64,000 nt of DNA, from positions 62,001-126,000 of the forward strand of contig NZ_QXGH01000009.1 in the NCBI RefSeq assembly GCF_003515065.1, in the 5' to 3' direction. A program made the translations under genes and the position numbers. The notes beneath the pieces are model-generated. The model worked only from the letters and a program-made list of their open reading frames with translations, made no database searches and had not been told where the DNA came from. The DNA comes from Nocardioides immobilis. Lineage in GTDB: Bacteria; Actinomycetota; Actinomycetes; Propionibacteriales; Nocardioidaceae. This document shows, one piece after another, positions 51,725-61,647 of the stretch. Every line of letters starts with the position of its first letter. The stretch's first letter is position 1.

Positions 51725-52462
51725 TTGACCAGGCCGCCGTCTACCCGGAAGTCGGCACCCGTAGCGAAGACGCGCCGTCGGAGGCCAGGAACGCCACGAA
51801 CCTCGCGATGTCGTCCGGCTGGCCCAACCGCGGAATCAGCGAGCGCTCCATCAGCGCTTCGGTCACCCCGGGCATCGACAACTGCTTCGACGACCCCGGC
51901 GTCTCGATCACTCCCGGGCTGACACTGATCGCCCGGATGCCGAGCGGAGCGCCCTCGGCGGCCATGACGTGGGTCATCCCCCGGACGCCCCACTTGGTCG
52001 CTGAGTGGGCGATCCCGGCGACGCTGCCGCCGTGGCCGGCGACGGAGGCGGTGTTGATGATCAGCCCGCCGTTGACGCCGCGCTGGGACCAGGCGGCCTT
52101 GGTGACCAGGGTCAGCTCGTTGCGAATCGAGCGGTCCCAGTCGGTCGGCGACATCGCCTCGATCGTGGAGAAGACGCCGGCGGAGGCGTTGTTCCACAAG
52201 ATGTCGATCCGGCCGAACTCGTTGGCCGCGCGATCGACCCAACGCTGGCACTCGCCGAAGTCCCCCAGGTCGACGGGTGAGACATCGAGCATGGTGCCTC
52301 CCGCCTCAGCGACCAGGGCCTGTGTCTGCGCACTGTCTCGGCATAGACATCGCACCCCACCACCAGCGCGCCGGCGGCGGCGAACCGCAACGCACCGGCG
52401 CGGCCGATGCCGCCGCCGGTCCCACTGATCAGCGCCACCTTGCCGTCAAGCGAACGCGTCAT
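51715..52462 (-). pseudogene. Short-chain dehydrogenase gene with two frameshifts
   Basis: Three frames together give a normal SDR of about 250 residues: MTRSLDGKVALISGTGGGIG from ATG 52462; then TQALVAEAGGTMLDVSPVDL, IDILWNNASAG, NTASVAGHGG and HSATKWGVRGMTHVMAAEG; then FATGADFRVDGGLVKHG. The breaks are near 52340 and near 51766, where one base missing from GCGTC-TTCGCT explains the shift. Catalytic Ser and Lys are kept. Either the gene died recently or the assembly has two one-base errors. It is the last gene of the ABC transporter operon. Confidence 0.8.
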
Positions 52463-52499
52463 CGCGTACCGTCCTTTCGCGTCGCAGCAGGGCTGCGAG

Positions 52500-53022
52500 T
52501 CAGTTGTCTGCTGATAGGAACTCGTCGAGGAGCCGCGCCAGGGCCCGCGGCTGGTCGCTCTGGATCGCGTGGCCGGCACCTGCGACGGACACGACCCGGG
52601 CCGACGGCGCCAGCCGTTGGAACTCCTCGCGATCCTTGGGTGACACGAAGACCGAGTCTCCCGACCACGAGCAGGAGCGGCGACGTCACCCTCGCGACGT
52701 CCTCCCACAGCTCCTGCACCGGAAACGACTGGTCGGGGCCCTGATCGGTCGCAGCGCCAGCGCCAGGTGGAGTGGCCATGACCGAGCAGGTCCACTGCTA
52801 GGGCTGGATGATCGAGGAGGAGCAGGACGAGATCCCAGGCGTGGGCGTTCTGCCCGCCGCCGTGCACCAGCACCAGCTCCGGCTCGCCCTCGCCCCACCC
52901 CAACGCGCTGAGCCGACTGCCGTCAGATTCGACAAAGAGTCGGGTCACCGACGGAGCCGCGCTCGGGTCGAGTCCGATCTCGAGCGCGGCCTCCGTGAGG
53001 GAGCTGAACTCCTCCTCAGCGC

Positions 53023-53026
<4 letters not shown>
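52500..53026 (-). pseudogene. Alpha/beta hydrolase gene, truncated inside and frameshifted
   Basis: From GTG 53026 the N-terminal half is clear: ELVLVHGGGQNAHAWDLVLL then AVDLLGHGHSTWR. The sequence then jumps, in another frame, to LWEDVARVTSPLLLVV and, after one more shift, to SVFVSPKDREEFQRLAPSAR and GAGHAIQSDQP with the catalytic His, stopping at 52500. About 100 residues including the nucleophile elbow are missing. The gene start overlaps the LivF stop (GTGA). It is dead; its former role may be taken by the intact hydrolase at 59470. Confidence 0.8.
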
Positions 53027-53771
<745 letters not shown>

Positions 53772-53775
<4 letters not shown>

Positions 53776-56534
53776 ACCGTCGCCGCCTTCTCTGTGTGGG
53801 AGCCGAGGTATGCCTCGGCGACTCGAGGGTCGACCCGGATCTCGGCCGGGGTGCCAGACGCGATCACCTGACCGAAGTTGAGGACCGCGATGTGGTCGCA
53901 CAGGTTGAGCATCAGCCCCATGTCGTGGTCGACCACGATGATAGTGACGCCGCTGTCCCGGATCCGGCGCAGCCGCTCGCCGAGCCAGGTGCTCTCGGCG
54001 GTGTCCAGGCCCCCGGCAGGCTCGTCGAGCAACAGGACCCGCGGGTGTCCAGCCAGCGCGCGAGCGATGGAGACCAGCTGACGCTGACCTTGGGAGAGCT
54101 CACCCGCGGGACGCTCCCGGACCGAGTTGAGACCGAGCAGTCGGAAGACGGCCTCGGTCCGTTCGGCCGCGCTGCGCGTCTGCACGCCTCGGGACTCGGG
54201 GCCGTGCCCCGACGCGGTGAGACCGACCTTGACGTTCTCGAGGACGCTGAGGTCCTCGTAGAGCTCGATGGCCTGGAAGGTGCGGCCGAAGCCGACCCGG
54301 ATCCGCTGATGCGGCGCCAGACCCGCGATCGCACTTCCGGCGAGGACGACCTCACCGGTGTGCGGCGCGAACCCGCTCATCGCGTCGATCAGTGTGGTCT
54401 TGCCAGCGCCGTTCGGGCCGATCAGGCCGAAGATCGATCCGCGCGGCACGCTCAACGAGACATCGTCGACGGCGACGACGCCGCCGTAGCGCACGGAGAC
54501 GTTACGCAGTTCGAGCTCGGTCGCCGCCTCGACGTCGACGGTGACGTGCTCGATCGTCTCACTGTCGTCGAACGACGCCGACGCGCCGATCGGCGACCGA
54601 TCGACCACGACCTGCGCGCGCTTCGCGATCAGCGCATGCGCGGGGCCGACGATGCCCTCCGGGTTGAGGATCACGGTCAGCACGAGGAGAACGCTGGCGA
54701 CCACCGGATACCAGCCGCCCGCCGAGAACGTCTCGTCGACGAAGATGAAGAAGAGGCCGTTGGTCGCCGTGACGCCGGCGAGGAGACCGCCGGAGACGGA
54801 GGTGACGCCCGCGAGGTAGACGGTCGCGAAGAGGAAGAGCCCCGACATCGCTGAGAACGACGTCTCGCTGATGGTCTGCTGCTGGTAGGCCAGCAAGGAG
54901 CCACCTAGACCGGCGACGAAGGCCGCGATCGCGAAGGCGAGGATCTTCACCCGGGTCACGCTCACCCCAGCGGCGGCGGCAGAGCGCTCGTTGGCGCGGA
55001 CCGCGAGCATCTGTGCGCCGAGTTGGCTGCGTCGCAGCTGCGCGACGCAGACCGCGACCGCGACCAGGACGGCGAGGCACATCAGCCCGAACCGGATCCG
55101 GGGGTAGTCGGCGCCAGCTCCGATGCCAAGGTCGAGTCCGAACAAGTCGGGTGAGTCGACGGTCACGCCGGATGTGCCGACGAAGTCGATGTTGCGGAAC
55201 CAGAACGCCTCGACGGCGAAGGCGAGAGCGAGGGTCACCACCGCCACAGTGAGGCCGCGGACCCGGAGCGCTGGCAGACCGATCACCACGCCCAGGACCA
55301 TGGCCGCCAGGGCCGCCAGGATGGGCGCGAACGGGAACGGGATGTTCAACGTGTCGCTGATCGGGGCGAGCAGGAAGCCGCCGGCACCGGCGATGGTCAG
55401 CTGGGCGAGCGAGACCTGGCCGGCATATCCGGTCACGATCACGATCGACAGCGCGATGATCCCCATGATGAACGAGGTGATCAGACCGTTGCGCCACCGG
55501 TCGTCGAGCAGCACCAGCGCCAGTCCGGACACCGCGGTCATGACGATCGTCGTTGAGACCACGCGAGTCGGGCGCGGCGCACGACCGAGCGTCTGCAGGA
55601 TGATCGCGCCGCGGGCCGGCAGTGAGCGGGCGCGGACGACGAGCACCAACAGGATGATCGCGAGCGGGATCAGCTCGGGCAGACCCGACGCCGGCAGTGA
55701 CTGGTGTGCGGAGGAGAGGTACTGGGCCTCCGACTGGAGCGCGCCGATCGCCAGCCCGGCGACGACCGCCCATACGACGTACTCGAAGCGCGCGACGATG
55801 GCCGCGGCGAGCGCCGGCACGATGAACAGCGTGTAGGCGACGGGGACGAGCGGCACGATCGGAGCGATCAGGATGCCAGCCAGGCCTGCAACCGCCGAGC
55901 TGAGCATCCAGTTGTAGGCGGCGATCCGGTCCGGGGAGATGCCGCTCAGGTAGGCACCACGCTCGGTCTCGGCGGAGGCGCGCGTGCTGAGACCGAACTT
56001 CGTGAACCGGAACGCCAGCATCAGCACGATCGCGACGGTCAGGATCGTGATGGCGAAGTAGACCCGGTCGGAGGAGACGAACAGATCACCGCTGCGCCAC
56101 ATCTCGACAGGGAAGATCGGCGCGACGGCCACCGCGTCGGTGCCGAGCCTCTCGGCGAGCAGACCGGTCACCAGGAGCGACAGGCCGAGCGCGGCGACGG
56201 CACGAGCGACCGGAGGCGCCGTGCGCAGCGGCCGGAAGACCACCACGTAGAGGACCAGTCCGATCAGGGCCCCGAAGAGCAGCGAGAGGATCAGGGCCGG
56301 CCACATCCCGAGCGGCTGGCCGAAGTCGATGGTGTTGGGGAGGCCCGGGATCGGGAGCAGGAACCGGCCCTCGCGCAGGAACGCATACACGTAGGCGATG
56401 TAGAGGGCGATCGCCCCGCTGCCGAAGTTCAACACTCCGGAGCTGCGATACGTCAGCACGATGGCCAGTGCCAACGCCCCGAACACGGCTCCGTTGCCGA
56501 GGCCGAGCAAGAGGAAGACGAGATGCTGCGTCAT
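53772..56534 (-). CDS. Fused LivH-LivM-LivG: two ABC permeases and an ATPase in one chain
   Basis: This 920-residue protein joins three parts. Residues 1-300 are a LivH-like permease (GNGAVFGALALAIVLTYRSS, VLNFGSGAIALY). Residues about 325-630 are a LivM-like permease (TGYAGQVSLAQLTIAGAGGF, ALRVRGLTVAVVTLALAFA). From about 670 follows a LivG ATPase with LIGPNGAGKTTLIDAMSGF, LSQGQRQLVSIARALAGHP and LLLDEPAGGLD. Together with LivF and the binding protein it forms a full importer for a branched-chain-amino-acid-like or aromatic acid. ATG 56534 fits LivH. Two operator-like sites lie upstream. Confidence 0.93.
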
Positions 56535-56569
56535 CGACGGCAGTCCCTTCAGATCGAATCTGTGATCGG

Positions 56570-56586
56570 TGACACAGACGTTAGAT
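56570..56586 (+). promoter_or_regulatory. TGAC-N5-CGTTAGAT operator-like site (weak)
   Basis: TGACACAGACGTTAGAT lies 36 bp upstream of the fused permease start. One mismatch in the conserved arm. Confidence 0.35.
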
Positions 56587-56724
56587 GAAAACGAACCGGT
56601 CCGCTAGGGGTGAGACCCAAAACATGTGGCGGCCGTCACCAGTGCCCGCCCTGGCAAGCGTGCACGCGTTGAGAACGCTCACCTGGTCGCGTCATCGACT
56701 TCCGAACCACCCCAAGGCCAGAGG

Positions 56725-56742
56725 TGGTCACTACTGTCAGTT
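56725..56742 (+). promoter_or_regulatory. TGGT-N6-TGTCAGTT operator-like site upstream of the transporter
   Basis: TGGTCACTACTGTCAGTT lies 191 bp upstream of the fused permease gene and 10 bp after the end of the LLM gene. It matches the 32109 site at 15 of 18 positions. Confidence 0.5.
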
Positions 56743-56751
56743 TTGGACGAC

Positions 56752-57660
56752 TCAGTGGCGAATCAGGCGATCGCTGATCACGGTCACGTCGAGCTTGAAG
56801 TCGTCATAGGACCGGCTGGCCGGCTCGATGGTCAGCCAGGTGACCCCGGCCTCGGCGTAGTCGTCGATGCGCGGCGCCACGGCAGCGGCGAACTCCGTGG
56901 CGCCGGCGCGCAGCAGGTTCTTCTCGAACGGCACGAAACTGACGTCCATCGCACCTCGCCCGAGGTCGGCTCGACGCTTGTTCTGCTCGTCGATGAGCGC
57001 GCTCAATGACGCGAGATCCTCCAGTGGCGGCGTCCTGGTGATCGCCGCCATCTCGGCCGACTGAGCCATGGGCATCCAGCCGTCGGCCAACTCCACGACG
57101 CGGCGCCGGGCTGCCCCGCTGTTGCCGCCGATCCAGATCGGCGGACCACCGAGGAGGGCCGGCAGCGGCAGGGAGACATGCCCCGGTATCCCGAACTCGG
57201 GGCCGTCGTGTTCGAGCCCCGCCCAGGTGGCGCGCATCGCCGCGATCCCCTCGTCGAGGAGCTTGCCGCGCCGCTTGAAGTCCGCGCCGAGGGCAGCGAA
57301 CTCGGTCTCGAGATATCCGGCGGCCATGCCCAGTGTCAGCCGCCCTCCCGAGAGCAGGTCGAGGCTGGCGGCTGCCTTGGCTGCCAGGAAGGGGCTTCGA
57401 TAGCCGGCCACCATCACATAGGTGATCACCTGGAGGTGACGGGTTGCCTCGGCCACCATGCTCAGCGACACGAACGGGTCGAAGGCGTGATGCCCGCCGT
57501 TGCCCAGCCACGCCTTGTCGGGATACGGGTGCTCGCTCATCGCGAAGCCGTCGAAGCCGGCATCCTCGACGAAGCGAGCCAGCTCACCGAGGCTGCCCTC
57601 ACCGATCCACTCCGGATAGTGCTTCACCGCACGCATCGGGAACATCAGGTTGGTCTTCAC
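56752..57660 (-). CDS. LLM-class F420-dependent oxidoreductase (TIGR03619-like)
   Basis: This 302-residue luciferase-like protein has DAGFDGFAMSEHPYPDKAWL, LQVITYVMVAGYRSPFLAAK, LSGGRLTLGMAAGYLETEF and PPIWIGGNSGAARRRVVELA, as in the TIGR03619/Rv2161c group. It should use F420 or FMN to oxidise or reduce an unknown substrate. ATG 57660 fits the family. It is the last gene of the long minus-strand operon that starts at 63958, after a 53-bp gap that holds three 13-bp repeats. It is the third enzyme of this class in the window. Confidence 0.87.
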   Translation of the reverse strand: MKTNLMFPMRAVKHYPEWIGEGSLGELARFVEDAGFDGFAMSEHPYPDKAWLGNGGHHAFDPFVSLSMVAEATRHLQVITYVMVAGYRSPFLAAKAAASLDLLSGGRLTLGMAAGYLETEFAALGADFKRRGKLLDEGIAAMRATWAGLEHDGPEFGIPGHVSLPLPALLGGPPIWIGGNSGAARRRVVELADGWMPMAQSAEMAAITRTPPLEDLASLSALIDEQNKRRADLGRGAMDVSFVPFEKNLLRAGATEFAAAVAPRIDDYAEAGVTWLTIEPASRSYDDFKLDVTVISDRLIRH

Positions 57661-57687
57661 AGCAGCTCCAATCAGATCACTGGCACG

Positions 57688-57726
57688 TCATTTCAGGAGA
57701 TGACTTCAGGAAGTCACTTCAGGAGG
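57688..57726. repeat. Three tandem 13-bp repeats at the end of the acyl-CoA dehydrogenase gene
   Basis: TCATTTCAGGAGA, TGACTTCAGGAAG and TCACTTCAGGAGG follow each other with an exact 13-bp period. The last copy contains the stop of the acyl-CoA dehydrogenase gene, so the gene end was apparently triplicated. TGACTT-CAGG-AAGTCA (57701-57716) also forms a small hairpin. Confidence 0.6.
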
Positions 57727-58889
57727 TCGCGGGCGATGACGACCCGTTGGACCTCAGTGGCGCCCTCACCGAGGCGCTTCACGCGAAGGTCACGGAACCA
57801 CCGCTCGAGGGGCAGTTCGTCGGCCAGACCGAGGGCGCCGTGGATCTGGATGCACCGGTCGACGACGCGGTACGCCGTCTCGGTGCCGTACATCTTGGCG
57901 ACCGACGCATCCACGCGGACGTCCTTGCCCAGGTCGGCGTTCCAGGCCGCCTGATAGGTCAGCAGCCGCGCCGCGCGCAGCTCGACCTCGCTGTCGACCA
58001 GCATCCACTGAATGCCCTGCTTCTCGGCCAGCTTGCCGCCGAAGACGTCCCGGTTCTTGGCCCACTCGCAGGCCATCTGGAGGGCCGCCTGCGCGATGCC
58101 GATCGGGCCGGCGGCGTACAGGATCCGTCCGTGGACGAGGGTCGAGCTCGCCTGCGCGAAGCCCTTCCCCTCCTCCCCGATCCGGAACTCCACCGGGATC
58201 CGGACGTCGTCGAAGTGCAGCTCGTACGGCGAGAAGGACGCCATCACCTCGATCCGGCGGATGCTCAGGCCGGGCGTGTCCTTCTCGACGACGAAACAGG
58301 AGATGCCGTCGCGGCCCTCGCCCGTGCGCGCGTAAACGATCCCCCAGTCGGCGCCGTCGGCGTGACTGGTCCACATCTTCGCGCCGTTGAGCACGTAGTG
58401 GTCACCGTCGCGCACGGCCTTCAGTTGGATCGCTCGGGCGGGGTCGGAACCTCCGCCTGGCTCGCTGATGGCGGTGTAGGCCTTGGTCGCCGTACCGTCG
58501 AGGATCGGCTGCGCGAAGCGCGCGAACTGCTCCGGGCTGGCGCCGTACATCACGATCGGAGGGTTGCCGCCAAAGGCGCCCAGGGCCGGGAAGAACGCAC
58601 CCATCCGGCACTTGGCCGCCTCTTCCGCGACCACGACCTGGCCGAGGAGGCTCAACCCCGCGCCGCCGTACGCCTCCGGCGTCTGCAGCGACCACAGACC
58701 CAGGTCACGCGCCTTGGCCTGTAACGGCAGGAGCAGCTCGCGCGGGAGTCCGGCGGTGTCATGCGCGAGCGTCTCCTCGATCGTAAGCACCTCCGTCTCC
58801 ATGAACCGACGGACGGTTTCCCGCAGGGCCACGAACTCCTCGGGAAGCTCCCAGACGCCGGTCGGAGCGACTTCCGTGAGCGTCGACAT
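57714..58889 (-). CDS. Acyl-CoA dehydrogenase
   Basis: This 391-residue FAD enzyme has LQTPEAYGGAGLSLLGQVVV, TAISEPGGGSDPARAIQLKA, VLNGAKMWTSHADGADWGIV and RVKRLGEGATEVQRVVIARD at the end, the last being the catalytic-base region of classical members. It removes two hydrogens from an acyl-CoA. ATG 58889 overlaps the flavin reductase stop (TGATG), so the two are translationally coupled; the frame stays open upstream but that is inside the reductase gene. Coupling to a flavin reductase raises the possibility that it works as a flavin-dependent oxygenase instead. Confidence 0.9.
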   Translation of the reverse strand: MSTLTEVAPTGVWELPEEFVALRETVRRFMETEVLTIEETLAHDTAGLPRELLLPLQAKARDLGLWSLQTPEAYGGAGLSLLGQVVVAEEAAKCRMGAFFPALGAFGGNPPIVMYGASPEQFARFAQPILDGTATKAYTAISEPGGGSDPARAIQLKAVRDGDHYVLNGAKMWTSHADGADWGIVYARTGEGRDGISCFVVEKDTPGLSIRRIEVMASFSPYELHFDDVRIPVEFRIGEEGKGFAQASSTLVHGRILYAAGPIGIAQAALQMACEWAKNRDVFGGKLAEKQGIQWMLVDSEVELRAARLLTYQAAWNADLGKDVRVDASVAKMYGTETAYRVVDRCIQIHGALGLADELPLERWFRDLRVKRLGEGATEVQRVVIARDLLK

Positions 58890-59473
58890 CAGCCCGACTC
58901 GGCGAACCGGCGAGCCCGCGCATTGGCGAGCTGTGGGCCGTGGTTGGTCTCGTACTGCTCGATCCACTCGGCGGGAAGCTTGCCCCAGGCCTCGCCGATC
59001 TGGAGACGGTGCCCCGGGTTCAGGATCTCCGCGGCGACGACGTCACCGACGAAGATGGAGCTCTCCTGGACGTCGAGGGTGCCGGTGACCCGCGCCTCGA
59101 CATAGCTGTGAGCGCCGAGCAGGATCGGGGCGCCGGTCACGCCGGTCCTGGTCCGCAGCTTGCCGATCTTGTCGCCGTCACGGCCCGAGCTGCCGCCCAG
59201 GGTCTTCAGGATCTCGAGCGACTCCTCGATCCGGTCGTCCTCGGCACTGAGCAGATGCATGACGAAGACCCCGGAATTCACCACCAGATCGTGGGTGAGG
59301 TTGTACTTCGTCAGGCTGATGGTCGCGCGCGGCGCCTCGGGAATGATGCTGGCCGCACCGGCCGAGAGTGACATCAGTCCGTTGGCGAAGCCGCCGTCGA
59401 CGGTGGTGACAGCGACCGGGAACGGCCGGAGTCCACTCAAGACTTTCGCCGCGGCATTGGTGTCGACAGTCAT
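58889..59473 (-). CDS. Flavin reductase-like domain protein
   Basis: This 194-residue protein has the FMN-binding split-barrel fold of NAD(P)H:flavin reductases: FPVAVTTVDGGFANGLMSLS, AGAASIIPEAPRATISLTKY and HDLVVNSGVFVMHLLS. Such proteins supply reduced flavin to two-component monooxygenases (HsaB, HpaC type) or bind flavin for other redox work. It overlaps both neighbours by ATGA and TGATG, between the alpha/beta hydrolase and the acyl-CoA dehydrogenase. The coupled dehydrogenase-fold protein downstream is a candidate partner. Confidence 0.87.
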   Translation of the reverse strand: MTVDTNAAAKVLSGLRPFPVAVTTVDGGFANGLMSLSAGAASIIPEAPRATISLTKYNLTHDLVVNSGVFVMHLLSAEDDRIEESLEILKTLGGSSGRDGDKIGKLRTRTGVTGAPILLGAHSYVEARVTGTLDVQESSIFVGDVVAAEILNPGHRLQIGEAWGKLPAEWIEQYETNHGPQLANARARRFAESG

Positions 59474-60420
59474 GGTTCGTTCCTCCGTGTGGATGGGTGG
59501 CCGATAGCCCCGTCGAGATAGCCGAGGAGATTGACCGTGAAGATGTCGTTGTCGTCGCCGGCGACCATGTGTCCCGCGTCGCGCACGTCGACGACGGTCG
59601 AGTGCGGGATCAGCTCACGCATCTCGGCCACTCCCTCGTCAGAGACGACGTCCGACTGGGCGCCGCGGACCAACAGCACGGGATGTGTGATCCGGCGGGC
59701 GGCGGCCTCGGAGCGTGCATAGATGACTGCGCTCACATCAGAGTCGTCGTCCGGCACATTCTCAGTGGAGTCGAGCCCCATCATGGCGGGGTCCCAATGC
59801 CAGTGCCATCGGCCGTTGCGCAGCCGCAGGTTCTTGCGCAGCCCGTCGAGGTTCCCGGTGTGCCGTCGATGCGGGTTGTAGTCGGAGATGGCCGCACCCG
59901 CCTCCTCAAGAGAGCCGAAACCTTCCGGGGCGCTGCGCATGAAGTTCCTGACCCGACGCGTGCCCCTCCGCTCCACGGAGACGGCGATGTCCACGAGCAC
60001 CAGCGAGTCCGCCAGATCGGCGTCCTCACCGAGCGCGATCAGCGCGACCTTGCCGCCAAGCGAGGCGCCCACGAGGGACAACGGCACCTGGGCCTCCACG
60101 CTCTTGACGTGCGCGACGAGCTGGCGGAGATCGGCGATCATGACGCTCACGCCGTAGTCGCCGTCCGCCGACCAGTCGCTGTCGCCGTGACCGCGCAGAT
60201 CCACGGCGTACGCCACCCAGCCGCCGGCCGCGAGCCGCTCCCCCGTCCGTCGCCACGAGTGCCGCGTCTGGCCACCGCCGTGCAACAGCACGACGACACC
60301 CTTCGGTACGTCGGCGGCGTACGCGCCCTCCACGGAGGGTGCCCACCGGTCGGCCGAGAGCCGGAGGCCGGCTCCGGGCAGATCGACGGTCCGAGCGGTC
60401 GAGCTCACCAGGTGGCTCAC
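59470..60420 (-). CDS. Alpha/beta hydrolase
   Basis: This 316-residue hydrolase has GVVVLLHGGGQTRHSW with the oxyanion HG motif, AVDLRGHGDSDW, the nucleophile elbow LVGASLGGKVALIAL (G-A-S-L-G), PVLLVRGAQSDVVSDEG with the acid, and VRDAGHMVAGDD with the catalytic His. It may cleave a C-C or ester bond of an intermediate, as MhpC-type hydrolases do. The GTG start at 60420 overlaps the thiolase stop as GTGA, and the stop overlaps the flavin reductase start as ATGA. The frame is open far upstream but only as antisense to the thiolase frame. Confidence 0.9.
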   Translation of the reverse strand: MSHLVSSTARTVDLPGAGLRLSADRWAPSVEGAYAADVPKGVVVLLHGGGQTRHSWRRTGERLAAGGWVAYAVDLRGHGDSDWSADGDYGVSVMIADLRQLVAHVKSVEAQVPLSLVGASLGGKVALIALGEDADLADSLVLVDIAVSVERRGTRRVRNFMRSAPEGFGSLEEAGAAISDYNPHRRHTGNLDGLRKNLRLRNGRWHWHWDPAMMGLDSTENVPDDDSDVSAVIYARSEAAARRITHPVLLVRGAQSDVVSDEGVAEMRELIPHSTVVDVRDAGHMVAGDDNDIFTVNLLGYLDGAIGHPSTRRNEP

Positions 60421-61619
60421 CGAGCGACCGGTGCGGGGACCTCGATGACCACCGCGGCCGCCTGGCCACCGCCCGCGCACATCGCGGCGACGGCCTTCCC
60501 GCCGCCGCGTCGACGCAGCTCGTTGATAAGAGTGATGACCATGCGAGTGCCGGACGCCGCGACCGGGTGGCCAAGGCTGCAACCGCTGCCGGCCGTGTTG
60601 ACGAGCTCCTCGTCGATGCCGAGCTTCTTGCAGGCCGCGACGGGGACCGAGGCGAAGGCCTCGTTGATCTCCCACAGGTCGATGTCGCCGATGCTCAGGC
60701 CCGCTCGATCGAGGACCTTCGGGATCACGTCGAGCGGCGCGAGGCCCATCCGGCCGGGGTCGGTCGCCGTGGCCGCCCAGGCCCTGACCACGGCCAGCGC
60801 CTCGAGGCCCTGCTCCGCGGCCAGATCGCTGGAGACCAGCATCACTGCGGCGGCAGCGTCGTTCATGCCGCTGGCGTTGCCGGCGGTGATCGAGAAGTCG
60901 GGGATCTCGGGGTGCAGCGGGTTGAGCGAGGCGAGCTTCTCGAGCGTGGTGCCACGGCGCGGGTGCTCGTCGGTGTCGAAGGTGATCGTGGTGCCGTCGG
61001 CCTGACGCGCCTGGACCGGCACGATCTCGTCCTTGAACGCGCCGGCGTCGATGGCTGCGACCGCACGCTGATGGGAGCGGAACGCCCAGGCGTCCATTTC
61101 GTCGCGGGTCAGACCGACCTCCTTGGCGGTGTTCCAGCCGACCGAGATCGACATGTCCATGTTGGGCGCCTCGGGCGTGTCCGGGTGGGTCGGCGACATC
61201 CAGCGGTCGGTGAACTCATCGAGCGTGCCCGGCGTGCGGAAGCGTTGCAGCGGCGAGGTCGAGGTCGACTGGGTGCCGCCGGCGATGATGGCTCGCTCGG
61301 CGCCCGAGAGGATCTGCGCGGCGGCGTTGCCGATCGCGGTGAGGCCCCCGGCGCAGTGTCGGTTGACGGCCTGGCCGGGCACGTGGGTCATGCCAGTGAC
61401 GACGGCCGCGTGCCGGGCGATGTCACCACCGCCGTAGTTGGACTCCGCCAGGATCACGTCGTCGATGAGGGCGATGTCGAGCCCCGAGCGCTGCTGCACC
61501 TCGCGGACGACGACCTCCGCCAACTCCAGGGCGGTCGTGTCGCGCAGGGTGCCCTTGAAGGCGGTGCCGATCGCGGTGCGCGCACCGGCGACGATGACGG
61601 CTTCGATCTTGTCTGACAT
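60417..61619 (-). CDS. Acetyl-CoA C-acetyltransferase (thiolase)
   Basis: This 400-residue thiolase has VNRHCAGGLTAIGNAAAQIL with the acyl-binding Cys, WEINEAFASVPVAACKKLG, CSLGHPVAASGTRMVITL with the active His and AAMCAGGGQAAAVVIEVP with the second Cys. It performs the CoA-dependent cleavage that ends a beta-oxidation cycle. ATG 61619 follows GGAGG at ten bases. It is the third gene of the operon crotonase, aldehyde dehydrogenase, thiolase, hydrolase, flavin reductase, acyl-CoA dehydrogenase, LLM enzyme. Confidence 0.93.
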   Translation of the reverse strand: MSDKIEAVIVAGARTAIGTAFKGTLRDTTALELAEVVVREVQQRSGLDIALIDDVILAESNYGGGDIARHAAVVTGMTHVPGQAVNRHCAGGLTAIGNAAAQILSGAERAIIAGGTQSTSTSPLQRFRTPGTLDEFTDRWMSPTHPDTPEAPNMDMSISVGWNTAKEVGLTRDEMDAWAFRSHQRAVAAIDAGAFKDEIVPVQARQADGTTITFDTDEHPRRGTTLEKLASLNPLHPEIPDFSITAGNASGMNDAAAAVMLVSSDLAAEQGLEALAVVRAWAATATDPGRMGLAPLDVIPKVLDRAGLSIGDIDLWEINEAFASVPVAACKKLGIDEELVNTAGSGCSLGHPVAASGTRMVITLINELRRRGGGKAVAAMCAGGGQAAAVVIEVPAPVAR

Positions 61620-61647
61620 GTTCGTGGGTCCTCCGTGGTTGGTGGGG

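Noticed and set aside
57670..57690. A further TGAC-type operator before the LLM gene
   Set aside because: TGACGTGCCAG has only one base between the arms and does not fit the N5/N6 spacing.
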